Shown here piece after piece: positions 24,922 to 33,059 of a stretch of DNA of 64,000 nucleotides. Within the stretch, counting starts at the first letter, position 1; the number at the start of each line of letters is the position of its first letter. Source of the DNA: Balneolaceae bacterium (GTDB lineage Bacteria > Bacteroidota > Rhodothermia > Balneolales > Balneolaceae); the NCBI GenBank assembly GCA_017640665.1, contig JAEPQE010000003.1:62001-126000 (forward strand). The letters run 5' to 3'. The notes under the pieces were generated by a model that was not told where the DNA came from, made no database searches, and saw nothing but the letters and a program-made list of their open reading frames with translations. Both the position numbers and the translations under genes were made by a program.

Positions 24922-26877
24922 ATGAAACTAACAAACTATTTAACCCTGTTCGCTGTACTTTTTGCGATAGTGGGTTCTGCATGTACGCAGTCGAACAATA
25001 ATAATGGTGCTCTTGGCGGCAGTGCTGCTGAAAAGGTGTACGTAGCTCCGGGCGAACAGGATGAATTTTACGCATTCCTGTCCGGTGGTTACAGCGGTAA
25101 CTTAACCGTATATGGACTTCCATCAGGAAGATTGCTTAAAGAGATACCAGTTTTCTCTCAGTTTCCAACATCAGGTTATGGATATTCTGAGGAAACTCAG
25201 CCTTTATTAAATACATCTCATGGCTTCATTCCCTGGGATGATCTTCACCACCCTGATATTTCCCAAACTAATGGAGAACTTGATGGGAGATGGATTTTTG
25301 CTAATGGGAACAACACACCCCGTATAGCGCGAATCAGTTTAGAAACCTTTGAGACCCAAGAAATAATCGAAATCCCGAATAGTGCGGGGAATCACAGTTC
25401 TTCATTCATTACTGAAAATACAGAGTATGTAGTAGCGGGTACACGCTTTTCAGTTCCGGTTCCACAAAGGGATATGTCTATAGACGAATACAAAAGTAAC
25501 TTTAAAGGTGCTGTAAGCTTCGTAGAAGTGAATGAAGAAACCGGGCACATGGATCTTTCTTTTCAGATAATGATGCCAGGTTTCAATTATGATCTAGGAC
25601 ACCCCGGTCGTGGCGAATCTCATGGATGGTTTTTCTTTACCACCTACAACACTGAGGAAGCGAACACTCTTCTTGAAGTAAACGCATCTCAAAACGATAA
25701 GGATTTTATTGCGGCGATTAACTGGAAGAAAGCTGAAGAGTATATTGCTCAGGGTAAATTCACCACTATGAAAACCGAGTATGCACATAACGTGTATGAT
25801 GAATCAACACATACGGGTACTTCTACCATGAAAAAAGAAGTACGTGTGCTTGATCCTACTGAACTGCCTGGATTGGTTTACTTTTTACCAACACCAAAAT
25901 CACCGCACGGTGTAGACGTGGATCCTTCAGGGGAATACATTGTAGGTGCAGGAAAATTATCTGCATCCCTTACGGTTCATTCATTCTCTAATATGATGGA
26001 AGCCATTGAAACTGAGAACTTTGAAGGCGAAGCTTATGGAATACCCATCCTTAACTATGAAAACATAGTTGCAGGTGTTGTTGAGTCAGCAGGTCTTGGG
26101 CCACTACATACAGAGTTTGATGGCAGAGGAAACGCCTATACCACGTTCTTTATCTCTTCTGAAGTTGTGAAATGGGAACTAGGCAGCTGGGAAGTAATAG
26201 ACAGAAAACCAACCTATTATTCAGTAGGTCACTTGATGATTCCAGGTGGTAACTCAAGAAAACCATTCGGTAAATACGTAGTTGCCATGAATAAGATTAC
26301 TAAAGATCGTTATTTACCAACCGGACCAGAGATGGAACACTCTGCTCAGCTCTATGATATATCTGGCGAAAAGATGGAATTGCTGTTAGATTTCCCAACT
26401 CATGGGGAACCTCATTACGCGGCTGGTGCACCGGCAGAGTTGATCGCACCAAGATCTAAGAAGTTCTATGAATTGGAAGAGAACAATCATCCTTACGCGG
26501 TTAAAAGTGAATCTGAAACTCGTGTAGAGCGGGATGGTAAAACCGTACACGTGTATATGACAACCATCAGAAGCCACTTTGCACCTGATAATATTGAAGG
26601 CATAAAAGTGGGGGATGTGGTGTACTTCCATATCACCAACCTGGAACAGGATTTTGATGTTCCGCATGGTGTGGCTATGATTGGCGCAAATACTTCAGAA
26701 CTACTGATTATGCCGGGTCAAACTAAAACATTCAGGTGGGATCCGGATAGAGTGGGTGTATGGCCATTCTATTGTACCGATTTCTGTTCCGCACTTCATC
26801 AGGAAATGCAAGGATATGTTCGTGTTTCTCCGGCTAACTCAAATATTGGATTAAGCTGGTCACTCGACGGTGAATAA
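24922..26877 (+). CDS. nosZ: Nitrous oxide reductase, clade II (Sec-type)
   Basis: 651 residues. The N-terminus is a Sec/lipoprotein-type signal (VGSAC, Cys near 21) with no twin-arginine motif, which is the clade II pattern. A seven-bladed propeller domain holds the CuZ-site histidines (for example DDLHHPD, HSSSF, GHPGRGESHGW, SPHGVDV, HTEF, GEPHY). The C-terminal cupredoxin domain holds CuA: His582, then CTDFCSALHQEM with Cys618, Cys622, His626 and Met629. It reduces N2O to N2 in the periplasm. The accessory genes that follow support a functional enzyme. Confidence 0.98.
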   Translation: MKLTNYLTLFAVLFAIVGSACTQSNNNNGALGGSAAEKVYVAPGEQDEFYAFLSGGYSGNLTVYGLPSGRLLKEIPVFSQFPTSGYGYSEETQPLLNTSHGFIPWDDLHHPDISQTNGELDGRWIFANGNNTPRIARISLETFETQEIIEIPNSAGNHSSSFITENTEYVVAGTRFSVPVPQRDMSIDEYKSNFKGAVSFVEVNEETGHMDLSFQIMMPGFNYDLGHPGRGESHGWFFFTTYNTEEANTLLEVNASQNDKDFIAAINWKKAEEYIAQGKFTTMKTEYAHNVYDESTHTGTSTMKKEVRVLDPTELPGLVYFLPTPKSPHGVDVDPSGEYIVGAGKLSASLTVHSFSNMMEAIETENFEGEAYGIPILNYENIVAGVVESAGLGPLHTEFDGRGNAYTTFFISSEVVKWELGSWEVIDRKPTYYSVGHLMIPGGNSRKPFGKYVVAMNKITKDRYLPTGPEMEHSAQLYDISGEKMELLLDFPTHGEPHYAAGAPAELIAPRSKKFYELEENNHPYAVKSESETRVERDGKTVHVYMTTIRSHFAPDNIEGIKVGDVVYFHITNLEQDFDVPHGVAMIGANTSELLIMPGQTKTFRWDPDRVGVWPFYCTDFCSALHQEMQGYVRVSPANSNIGLSWSLDGE

Positions 26878-26893
26878 ACTCTAAACCAACAAA

Positions 26894-26918
26894 ACCCCTT
26901 CTACCCTGAAGGGGTCTT
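26894..26918 (+). terminator. Hairpin after nosZ, weak terminator or processing site
   Basis: A 7-bp stem acccctt/aaggggt with an 8-nt loop lies 17 nt after the nosZ stop. Only a short, interrupted T-stretch follows (cttta), so partial termination that lowers expression of the downstream assembly genes is more likely than a full stop. Confidence 0.55.
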
Positions 26919-26940
26919 TAATTCTGATCGAAGGTTAGTC

Positions 26941-27522
26941 ATGAAAAAATCAAGGCTTTTAATGATTGCAAGTTCATTATTGATTTTAGGGCTGTTCATT
27001 TTTCCAATGTGGAATATTTTATTGAAAGCCCCACAATATCCAGATGGAATTGGAATGGATATATGGATTAATAAAATAGTGGGTACCAATCCGAATGATA
27101 TTCAAAATATAAACTTAATGAATCATTACGTTGGGATGGACCCAATACCAACTGAAATGGCAGAGTTTGTAGTGTTTCCTTGGGTTATTGGAATAATGAG
27201 TGCAATTGGATTAGGTATTGGCTTAATCCGTAAACGAAAATTGTTTTTAGTATGGTTTGTTATAATGTCTGTTCTTGGTGGAATCGGTCTTTATGATTTC
27301 TATTCCTGGGAATATAAATATGGGCATAATTTAAATCCAAGAGCACCTATTAAAGTTCCAGGACAATCTTACCAACCACCTGTTTTCGGGTATAAGAAAA
27401 TCCTCAATTTTGAAGCCTATTCTTATCCTTCAACCGGGGCATACTTTCTATTTACAGGAATGTTTGGTTCTGTCGTAGCATATTTTGTTGACAAAAAAGA
27501 AGAGGAAGATGATGAAGCTTAA
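26941..27522 (+). CDS. Membrane protein of the nos cluster, unknown role
   Basis: 193 residues with hydrophobic helices at about 5-24, 78-95, 100-120 and 162-182. A periplasmic loop contains NHYVGMDPIP, and a second loop contains PGQSYQPPVFGYK. Conserved-looking His, Met and Trp residues in the loops could bind copper or haem, but no standard motif is present. It lies between nosZ and nosL and overlaps the nosL start, so a role in NosZ maturation or electron supply is likely by context. Confidence 0.75.
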   Translation: MKKSRLLMIASSLLILGLFIFPMWNILLKAPQYPDGIGMDIWINKIVGTNPNDIQNINLMNHYVGMDPIPTEMAEFVVFPWVIGIMSAIGLGIGLIRKRKLFLVWFVIMSVLGGIGLYDFYSWEYKYGHNLNPRAPIKVPGQSYQPPVFGYKKILNFEAYSYPSTGAYFLFTGMFGSVVAYFVDKKEEEDDEA

Positions 27523-27937
27523 AGTATTATTAGTACTTACTGCATTTGTTTTTTCAGGTTGTGCTATTGAAATCGAGGAAATTGAATATGGGCATGATAC
27601 CTGTTCGTATTGCACAATGATGATTATGGATAAAAAACATCCTTCTCAAATTGTAACCAATAAAGGAAAAGTATTTAAGTACGATTCCATTGAATGTATG
27701 ATCAGAGATAAAAGAACCATGGATGAAGAATCTATTGCTTTACAAAAAGTGATGGACTTCAAAACCGGGGAATTTGTCGATGCTCATTCAGCCTCTTTTT
27801 TGATAAGTCTGAATCTGCCTAGTCCGATGGGAGCAAATCTTTCTGCATTTGGCTCCAAAAGTGATGCAGAACAAGTGAGATCAGAAAAGAAAGGCGAGAT
27901 GTTTACCTGGGAATCAATTCAGAAAAGTATTAATTAA
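27509..27937 (+). CDS. nosL: NosL copper-delivery lipoprotein
   Basis: 142 residues from ATG 27509. The frame can be extended to 27485, but the later start leaves a normal lipoprotein signal (LTAFVFSGC, Cys18) and an AGAGGA just upstream. The NosL core has CSYCTMMIMD (32-41), matching the family's Cu(I)-binding Cys-Met region, and FKYDSIECMIRD. It supplies copper for the CuZ cluster of NosZ at the outer side of the membrane. It overlaps the preceding gene by 14 nt and lies 5 nt from nosD. Confidence 0.95.
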   Translation: MMKLKVLLVLTAFVFSGCAIEIEEIEYGHDTCSYCTMMIMDKKHPSQIVTNKGKVFKYDSIECMIRDKRTMDEESIALQKVMDFKTGEFVDAHSASFLISLNLPSPMGANLSAFGSKSDAEQVRSEKKGEMFTWESIQKSIN

Positions 27938-27942
27938 AAATT

Positions 27943-29187
27943 ATGTACCGCCGTTTACCGGTTACACTACTCTTCATTTATCTCGGGGTTCTGGTACAGG
28001 TCTCCGCTCAGCAAACACAAGTTTGTCCGAATTGCGACTACTCTTCGTTAAGCGCTGCTGTTTTAGATGCCAAACCTTATGATACCATAATGGTTGAAAA
28101 AGGAGTGTATAACGAGCATGAAATTATAATTGATAAAGCTCTGACCATTATTGGAAATGGATATCCAGAAATAAACGGCGAGAATATTGGGAGCACAATT
28201 CGTATTCAGGCAGATGATGTATCTATTGAAGGCTTTTCTATAAAGCATGTTGGATTTAGCCATACTGAAGAATTCGCTGGTATTCATGTACAAAAAAGCA
28301 ATGGTTTTCGAATCGAGAATAACCGTTTTGAGAATGTATTCTTCGGGATCTTAATTGAAGCGTCCAAAAAAGGAGTGATTAGGCAAAACAAAGTATATGG
28401 CGAAAGAAAGCAGGAATTTTATTCAGGGAATGGCATTCATGGCTGGAAGAGCAAAGCCCTTTTGATAGAAGATAACGAGCTTATGAGATTGAGAGATGGG
28501 ATTTATCTTGAGTTTGTAGACGACACTAAGGTGCTGAGAAACCAAAGCTATGAGAACATCCGGTATGGTTTACACTTTATGTTTTCGAATGATAACGACT
28601 ATGAGCACAATGTCTTTACAAATAATGGAGCGGGCGTAGCGGTTATGTTTTCCAAAAGAATTAATATGAAGCATAATATTTTCCAAAAAAACTGGGGTAC
28701 ATCATCTTTTGGGTTGCTTCTAAAAGAGATTTACGATGCCGAAATCACGAATAATGATTTTGAAGAAAATACAACCGGAATCCAGGTTGAAGGATCAAGC
28801 AGGATAAATTATCTGAATAATAATTTCAGAAATAATGGCTGGGCAGTTAAAATCTCAGGAGGATGTTTTACTAATATATTTGAGAGCAACAACTTCCTCT
28901 ATAATTCTTTTGATTTGTCCTACAATGCGAAAGTAAATGATAATCACTTTACAGGAAACTACTGGAGCTCGTATACAGGATACGATTTAGATCGAGACGG
29001 AGTAGGGGATGTCGCTTATCGTCCGGTAAAATTATTCTCATACATAGTAAACAAAAACCCTGAGTCTATTACGCTAATGAGAAGCTTATTTGTTGATATC
29101 ATTAATTTCTCAGAAAAAGTTTCCCCTATTTTTACTCCTGATAATCTGGTAGATAAAACCCCTAAAATGAAAATTATAAATGATTGA
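27943..29187 (+). CDS. nosD: NosD periplasmic beta-helix copper-site assembly protein
   Basis: 414 residues with a signal peptide ending near VSAQ (about 23). Most of the protein is a right-handed parallel beta-helix, seen as regular repeats of N-x-(F/I) turns (IENNRFENVFFGI, NNDFEENTTGIQV, LNNNFRNNGWAV) of the NosD/CASH type. It works with the NosFY ABC complex and NosL in building the CuZ cluster. Its end overlaps the nosF start by 8 nt, which supports co-translation. Confidence 0.96.
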   Translation: MYRRLPVTLLFIYLGVLVQVSAQQTQVCPNCDYSSLSAAVLDAKPYDTIMVEKGVYNEHEIIIDKALTIIGNGYPEINGENIGSTIRIQADDVSIEGFSIKHVGFSHTEEFAGIHVQKSNGFRIENNRFENVFFGILIEASKKGVIRQNKVYGERKQEFYSGNGIHGWKSKALLIEDNELMRLRDGIYLEFVDDTKVLRNQSYENIRYGLHFMFSNDNDYEHNVFTNNGAGVAVMFSKRINMKHNIFQKNWGTSSFGLLLKEIYDAEITNNDFEENTTGIQVEGSSRINYLNNNFRNNGWAVKISGGCFTNIFESNNFLYNSFDLSYNAKVNDNHFTGNYWSSYTGYDLDRDGVGDVAYRPVKLFSYIVNKNPESITLMRSLFVDIINFSEKVSPIFTPDNLVDKTPKMKIIND

Positions 29188-29887
29188 GTTAATCAATATC
29201 CACAAGAGTTTCGGAGCTTTAGACGTGTTGAAAGGAGTGAGTTTCTGGAGTGAAGAATTCGGGGTTACTACTGTTCTTGGGCCTAACGGATCTGGGAAAA
29301 CAACACTAATCAAAATTTTACTGGGAATGGTTATTCCTGATGATGGAGAGGTTCGATTCAACGAATCTACAATTAATGGAAAATGGCATTATCGAAACCA
29401 ACTGGACTACCTGCCACAGATCGCGAAATTCCCGGACAATTTGAAGGTTTCAGAGTTGATCAAAATGATCAAAAAATTCAGAGACAAAACAACCAGAGAA
29501 CAAGAGCTGATTGAGATGTTTGATCTGAAACCTCATTTAGAGAAGAAACTGGGTACGCTCTCGGGAGGAACCCGCCAAAAAGTGAACATTATACTCGCAT
29601 TCATGTTCGATAGCCCTGTTATTATTCTCGACGAACCCACTAGTGGCCTCGACCCTGTATCGATGGTGAGATTAAAAGAACTGATACGAGGCGAGAAAAA
29701 GAAAGGAAAACTGATCCTTATTACGACTCATATTTTGAGTTTTGTAGAAGAAATGTCTGATCAGATTGTGTTTCTACTGGAAGGAAACATCTATTTCAAA
29801 GGAAGCATTGAAGATCTTAAAATCTCAACCAAACAGGAAAACCTGGAATTATCAATCGCTTCAATATTAGAGGAGCAGGATGCTTAA
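29180..29887 (+). CDS. nosF: NosF ABC-transporter ATPase
   Basis: 235 residues. Walker A GPNGSGKTT (34-42), the Q-loop near LPQ, signature LSGGTRQK (about 128-135) and Walker B VIILDEPTSGLDP are all intact, and a His switch follows in TTHILSF. It powers the NosY permease in the NosDFY complex required for CuZ assembly. It overlaps nosD upstream and nosY downstream by 8 nt each. Confidence 0.96.
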   Translation: MIELINIHKSFGALDVLKGVSFWSEEFGVTTVLGPNGSGKTTLIKILLGMVIPDDGEVRFNESTINGKWHYRNQLDYLPQIAKFPDNLKVSELIKMIKKFRDKTTREQELIEMFDLKPHLEKKLGTLSGGTRQKVNIILAFMFDSPVIILDEPTSGLDPVSMVRLKELIRGEKKKGKLILITTHILSFVEEMSDQIVFLLEGNIYFKGSIEDLKISTKQENLELSIASILEEQDA

Positions 29888-30662
29888 AATTCTTCAGTAC
29901 ATAGTTTTCGATCTCACCAGAAGTCGATGGTCATATTTTTATTTTTTCTTTTATTTATTGCTGGGTTTCGGGCTGCTTTTTTTGAACACAGATCTTTCAA
30001 AAGCAGTAATTACGTTAATGAACATCATTATCGTTTTAACCCCGTTGATAGGCACCATTTTTGGTGTGATGTACTTCTACAATTCCAAAGAATTTGTGGA
30101 ATTGCTACTGGCCCAGCCTATAAAAAGAAGTTCCATATTTCTGGGGCAGTACTTAGGGGTTGCTATATCACTTTCGGCAAGTCTTGTTTTGGGGATCGGT
30201 ATTCCGTTTTTACTATATGGAATTTTCCTTTCACAGGACATCTTCAATTTCCTTTTTCTGTTGTTAGATGGGATGCTGTTAACGTTTATTTTTGTTGGAA
30301 TTTCGTTTTATATCTCTCTTTGTAATAATGATAAAATCAAAGGCTTTGGATACTCAATAGCCCTATGGCTTTTTTTTGCAGTTATTTACGACGGCTTGTT
30401 TTTGGTGTCTTTGATTATGTTCGAAGATTACCCTCTCGACAAATTTTCTCTGATTGCCACTATTCTTAATCCCATTGATCTTTCCAGAATATTGGTTCTT
30501 CTGAAACTGGATATTTCAGCATTATTAGGCTATACAGGAGCATTGTTTCAAAAGTTCTTTGGAACCAATCTCGGCCTGGTAATCTCACTAACCATGTTAT
30601 TTACATGGGTGCTCGGACCACTGTACTTTTTTATCCGCCACTCAAAGAAAAAAGACTTCTAG
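29880..30662 (+). CDS. nosY: NosY membrane permease of the NosDFY complex
   Basis: 260 residues with about six transmembrane helices (about 15-35, 41-62, 92-118, 123-145, 155-180, 228-250) in the ABC-2 type arrangement. NSKEFVELLLAQPIKRSSIFLGQYLG is the cytoplasmic coupling segment of NosY-like permeases (NSKEFVELLLAQP being the clearest part). It is the last gene of the nos operon; the next gene is convergent, 7 nt away, with no clear terminator between them. Confidence 0.94.
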   Translation: MLKILQYIVFDLTRSRWSYFYFFFYLLLGFGLLFLNTDLSKAVITLMNIIIVLTPLIGTIFGVMYFYNSKEFVELLLAQPIKRSSIFLGQYLGVAISLSASLVLGIGIPFLLYGIFLSQDIFNFLFLLLDGMLLTFIFVGISFYISLCNNDKIKGFGYSIALWLFFAVIYDGLFLVSLIMFEDYPLDKFSLIATILNPIDLSRILVLLKLDISALLGYTGALFQKFFGTNLGLVISLTMLFTWVLGPLYFFIRHSKKKDF

Positions 30663-30669
30663 TAGTTAA

Positions 30670-31776
30670 CTATAATTCAATCCAAGCTCCATCTTCCCTT
30701 GAAGATTCCATGATTGCCTGAACTATTCGAATATCTTTCAAACCTTCTTCGCCAGGAACCACAGGAGCTTTTCCTTCTTTGAGTGCAAGTGCATCATTAT
30801 CCATTTGTCGAGCTTGTTGATGATTAGGATTAGCTGGAAGCTTGATTCCATTGCTGGCTTCTCCTCGTACACTAGAGTAAGTCTGGAAGGGTCTAAGCCT
30901 GTACCAACCTTTAGTTGCAGTTACATTCAGGTAGTTACTGGATTTCCCAAAAGCCGTTTCACCTTTAGCAATTGTATCATTAGCAAATTCCATTTCAAAT
31001 TCTGAAAATTCATCCACTTCATTATACATTTCATTTCGCTCTGACCATTGACGTCCCCGAACTCTGAAAGGCTCCATTTGGGTGGCATAACGAGCCGCGT
31101 TTATAGGGTATACGCCCATATCATATAAAGCCCCACCACCAAGTTCAGCACTTCTCCGCCAATTCCCTTCCCGATGCCCGCCGTTATAACCTGCTCCGGT
31201 TTTCACTTCCTGAATTTCTCCATAAGTTTTATTTCTGGTGAAACCCATTACTTTTTGGTTATTAGGCTCGTGCTGAAGCCGGTAACCAATAGTTAGCTGT
31301 ATCTTATTCTTATTAGCAGCATTAATAACTTTCTGACAATCTTCAACTGTTTTGGCCATTGGTTTTTCACACCAAACGTTTTTACCTGCATCTGCTCCAA
31401 TAATGGCATATCTAGCATGAAGACCAGTTGGGAGCACTATATAAACCACATCAATTTCGTCATTATTGGCTATCTGATGCATGTTTTCGTAATTATATAT
31501 ATTTGCATCAGGAATCTGATACCGTTCTTGCCACACCGGGATTTTACTCGGTGTTCCGGTTACAATACCTCGTAATTCACAATGTTCGGTAAGTTGAAGT
31601 CCGGGGGCTAAGCGAGTATTACTATAACTTCCAAGACCTACCAATGCTACCCCGATTTTATCTTTCCTTTTAGGTATAATGATGTTTGGAAATTCTAATG
31701 AAGCTAAGGCTGGGAATCCGGCTAGAGCTAGAGCCGATTTCCGCAAAAAATCTTTCCTGGAAAGATTGTTTTTCAT
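30670..31776 (-). CDS. Gfo/Idh/MocA-family oxidoreductase, exported
   Basis: 368 residues. The N-terminus SRKDFLRKSALALAGFPAL resembles a twin-arginine signal with RK in place of RR, so Tat export is likely. The NAD(P)-binding Rossmann domain follows (KIGVALVGLGSYS, about 40-52), with the EKP motif WCEKPMAKT (about 135) carrying the catalytic Lys. The C-terminal domain has GGGALYDMGVYPINAARY. Such enzymes oxidise or epimerise sugars or inositols; the substrate is not predictable. It stands alone between the nos locus and the GNAT-like gene. Confidence 0.9.
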   Translation of the reverse strand: MKNNLSRKDFLRKSALALAGFPALASLEFPNIIIPKRKDKIGVALVGLGSYSNTRLAPGLQLTEHCELRGIVTGTPSKIPVWQERYQIPDANIYNYENMHQIANNDEIDVVYIVLPTGLHARYAIIGADAGKNVWCEKPMAKTVEDCQKVINAANKNKIQLTIGYRLQHEPNNQKVMGFTRNKTYGEIQEVKTGAGYNGGHREGNWRRSAELGGGALYDMGVYPINAARYATQMEPFRVRGRQWSERNEMYNEVDEFSEFEMEFANDTIAKGETAFGKSSNYLNVTATKGWYRLRPFQTYSSVRGEASNGIKLPANPNHQQARQMDNDALALKEGKAPVVPGEEGLKDIRIVQAIMESSREDGAWIEL

Positions 31777-31855
31777 AAGGAAAAAGCGAGGTTAAAAGTC
31801 ATTTTAATCTGAATATGCATATCAGAACTAAAACATTTTGCAAAAAGTTGAAATC

Positions 31856-32968
31856 TCAAGTCATATCCAAAGCAGACACAAAAACAGGTTTTTGCAAAAG
31901 CTCTTTTTGCTCGTTGTTATCCATGTTGATAAAGCGTTGCATCACCTCGGCAGTAACTTCTCCATTTAGCTTATAGAGAAATCCCAGCTGCCCCGATTTT
32001 TTTAATTCAGATATAAGAGTTGATTCAAGATCTCCCCAGAACATCCCCAGGTTTATTTCTGATTCGGAACAACAATGCTCCATCAAATTCAAAACAGCTT
32101 GCGTCTTACCCCAAGCATAATCAAAAGCAAGGAAAACGAGGTTATTCGGGTTAAATAAGCGGTTAGTAAATGGCAGATAGGGTAGCACTTTTTGCATAAG
32201 GAACCCACTTAAACCCGGGACTTCGACAATTTCCCAGTTTACAGGTTTACAGCGGATTCCCGCTACAACTTCACCTTTATGTTTGGCTATGTAGTAGGAG
32301 CCAACTTCGAACAGTCGGTCTTCAAAATAGTAAGAGTGGGTTTTATAAAATGAACTGAGTTGTTTGAGTATTCGCTGTTCTTCCTGATGTTCAGCAATAC
32401 TTACTTTAGGGGACTTTTTTGGTGAAAAACGACTGAATAAAACCGTAGATATTTTTCGGGTAGGATAAAAACCCAGGTTGATACAAAGTTCTTTTGAATT
32501 ATAATTCTCAGACTCAACGAAAGCATAAAAGGAAGCTTTGCTCCCATTATCGTAAACAGGTTGTTCAAAATGGTTGGTAATTTGATCTCCAATCATTTTT
32601 TTGAGGTGATTGTTCGCCCGACTTTTTTTTCTGTTAAGTTTAGAACCTCGTTTTTTTTCTTTTTTTCTGAATGGATTATTTACTGAAAGGTATCGTACAT
32701 AGAAGCTCCTCAAACCATCACCAAGTCCCGAAGTTTGTCTTGTAGCAACACCCGTAGTTCCCAATACCCGGTTTCGTTTCAGAATCTGGATGAATTCTAA
32801 ATTCCGTTGAGATTTCATGCCTTCGGCTATATGCTTCTGGCGATATCTTACTTTTCCTTTTGTGCCAAAAACAGTTTGTTTGAGAAGGGAAATAATCTCC
32901 GGGGAAGTACCTGAGCGGGTCAAAACCTTAAGGTCGTTTTCGCTCATATCCTTATTTTCTATATGCAT
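31856..32968 (-). CDS. GNAT-like acyltransferase-fold protein
   Basis: 370 residues without signal peptide or membrane helix. The central part (FYAFVESENYNSKELCINLGFYPTR in two stretches, and SYYIAKHKGEVVAGIRC) looks like a GNAT core with the usual helix after an acetyl-CoA-binding strand. A basic Lys/Arg-rich segment (about 100-125) is unusual and might contact nucleic acid or membranes. The substrate is unknown. It is divergent from the propeller histidine kinase gene, sharing a 91-nt gap. Confidence 0.55.
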   Translation of the reverse strand: MHIENKDMSENDLKVLTRSGTSPEIISLLKQTVFGTKGKVRYRQKHIAEGMKSQRNLEFIQILKRNRVLGTTGVATRQTSGLGDGLRSFYVRYLSVNNPFRKKEKKRGSKLNRKKSRANNHLKKMIGDQITNHFEQPVYDNGSKASFYAFVESENYNSKELCINLGFYPTRKISTVLFSRFSPKKSPKVSIAEHQEEQRILKQLSSFYKTHSYYFEDRLFEVGSYYIAKHKGEVVAGIRCKPVNWEIVEVPGLSGFLMQKVLPYLPFTNRLFNPNNLVFLAFDYAWGKTQAVLNLMEHCCSESEINLGMFWGDLESTLISELKKSGQLGFLYKLNGEVTAEVMQRFINMDNNEQKELLQKPVFVSALDMT

Positions 32969-33059
32969 TCAACTTATTTGGGTACATAAAATCAGCTAGA
33001 AATATAAAGCTTAACTCTGATTCCTACTATTCTCAGAGATTTTCCGTTACATTTCCATC

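Noticed and set aside
23371-30662. Whole denitrification island
   Set aside because: Only N2O reduction genes are present; no nitrate, nitrite or NO reductase genes were recognised in the window.
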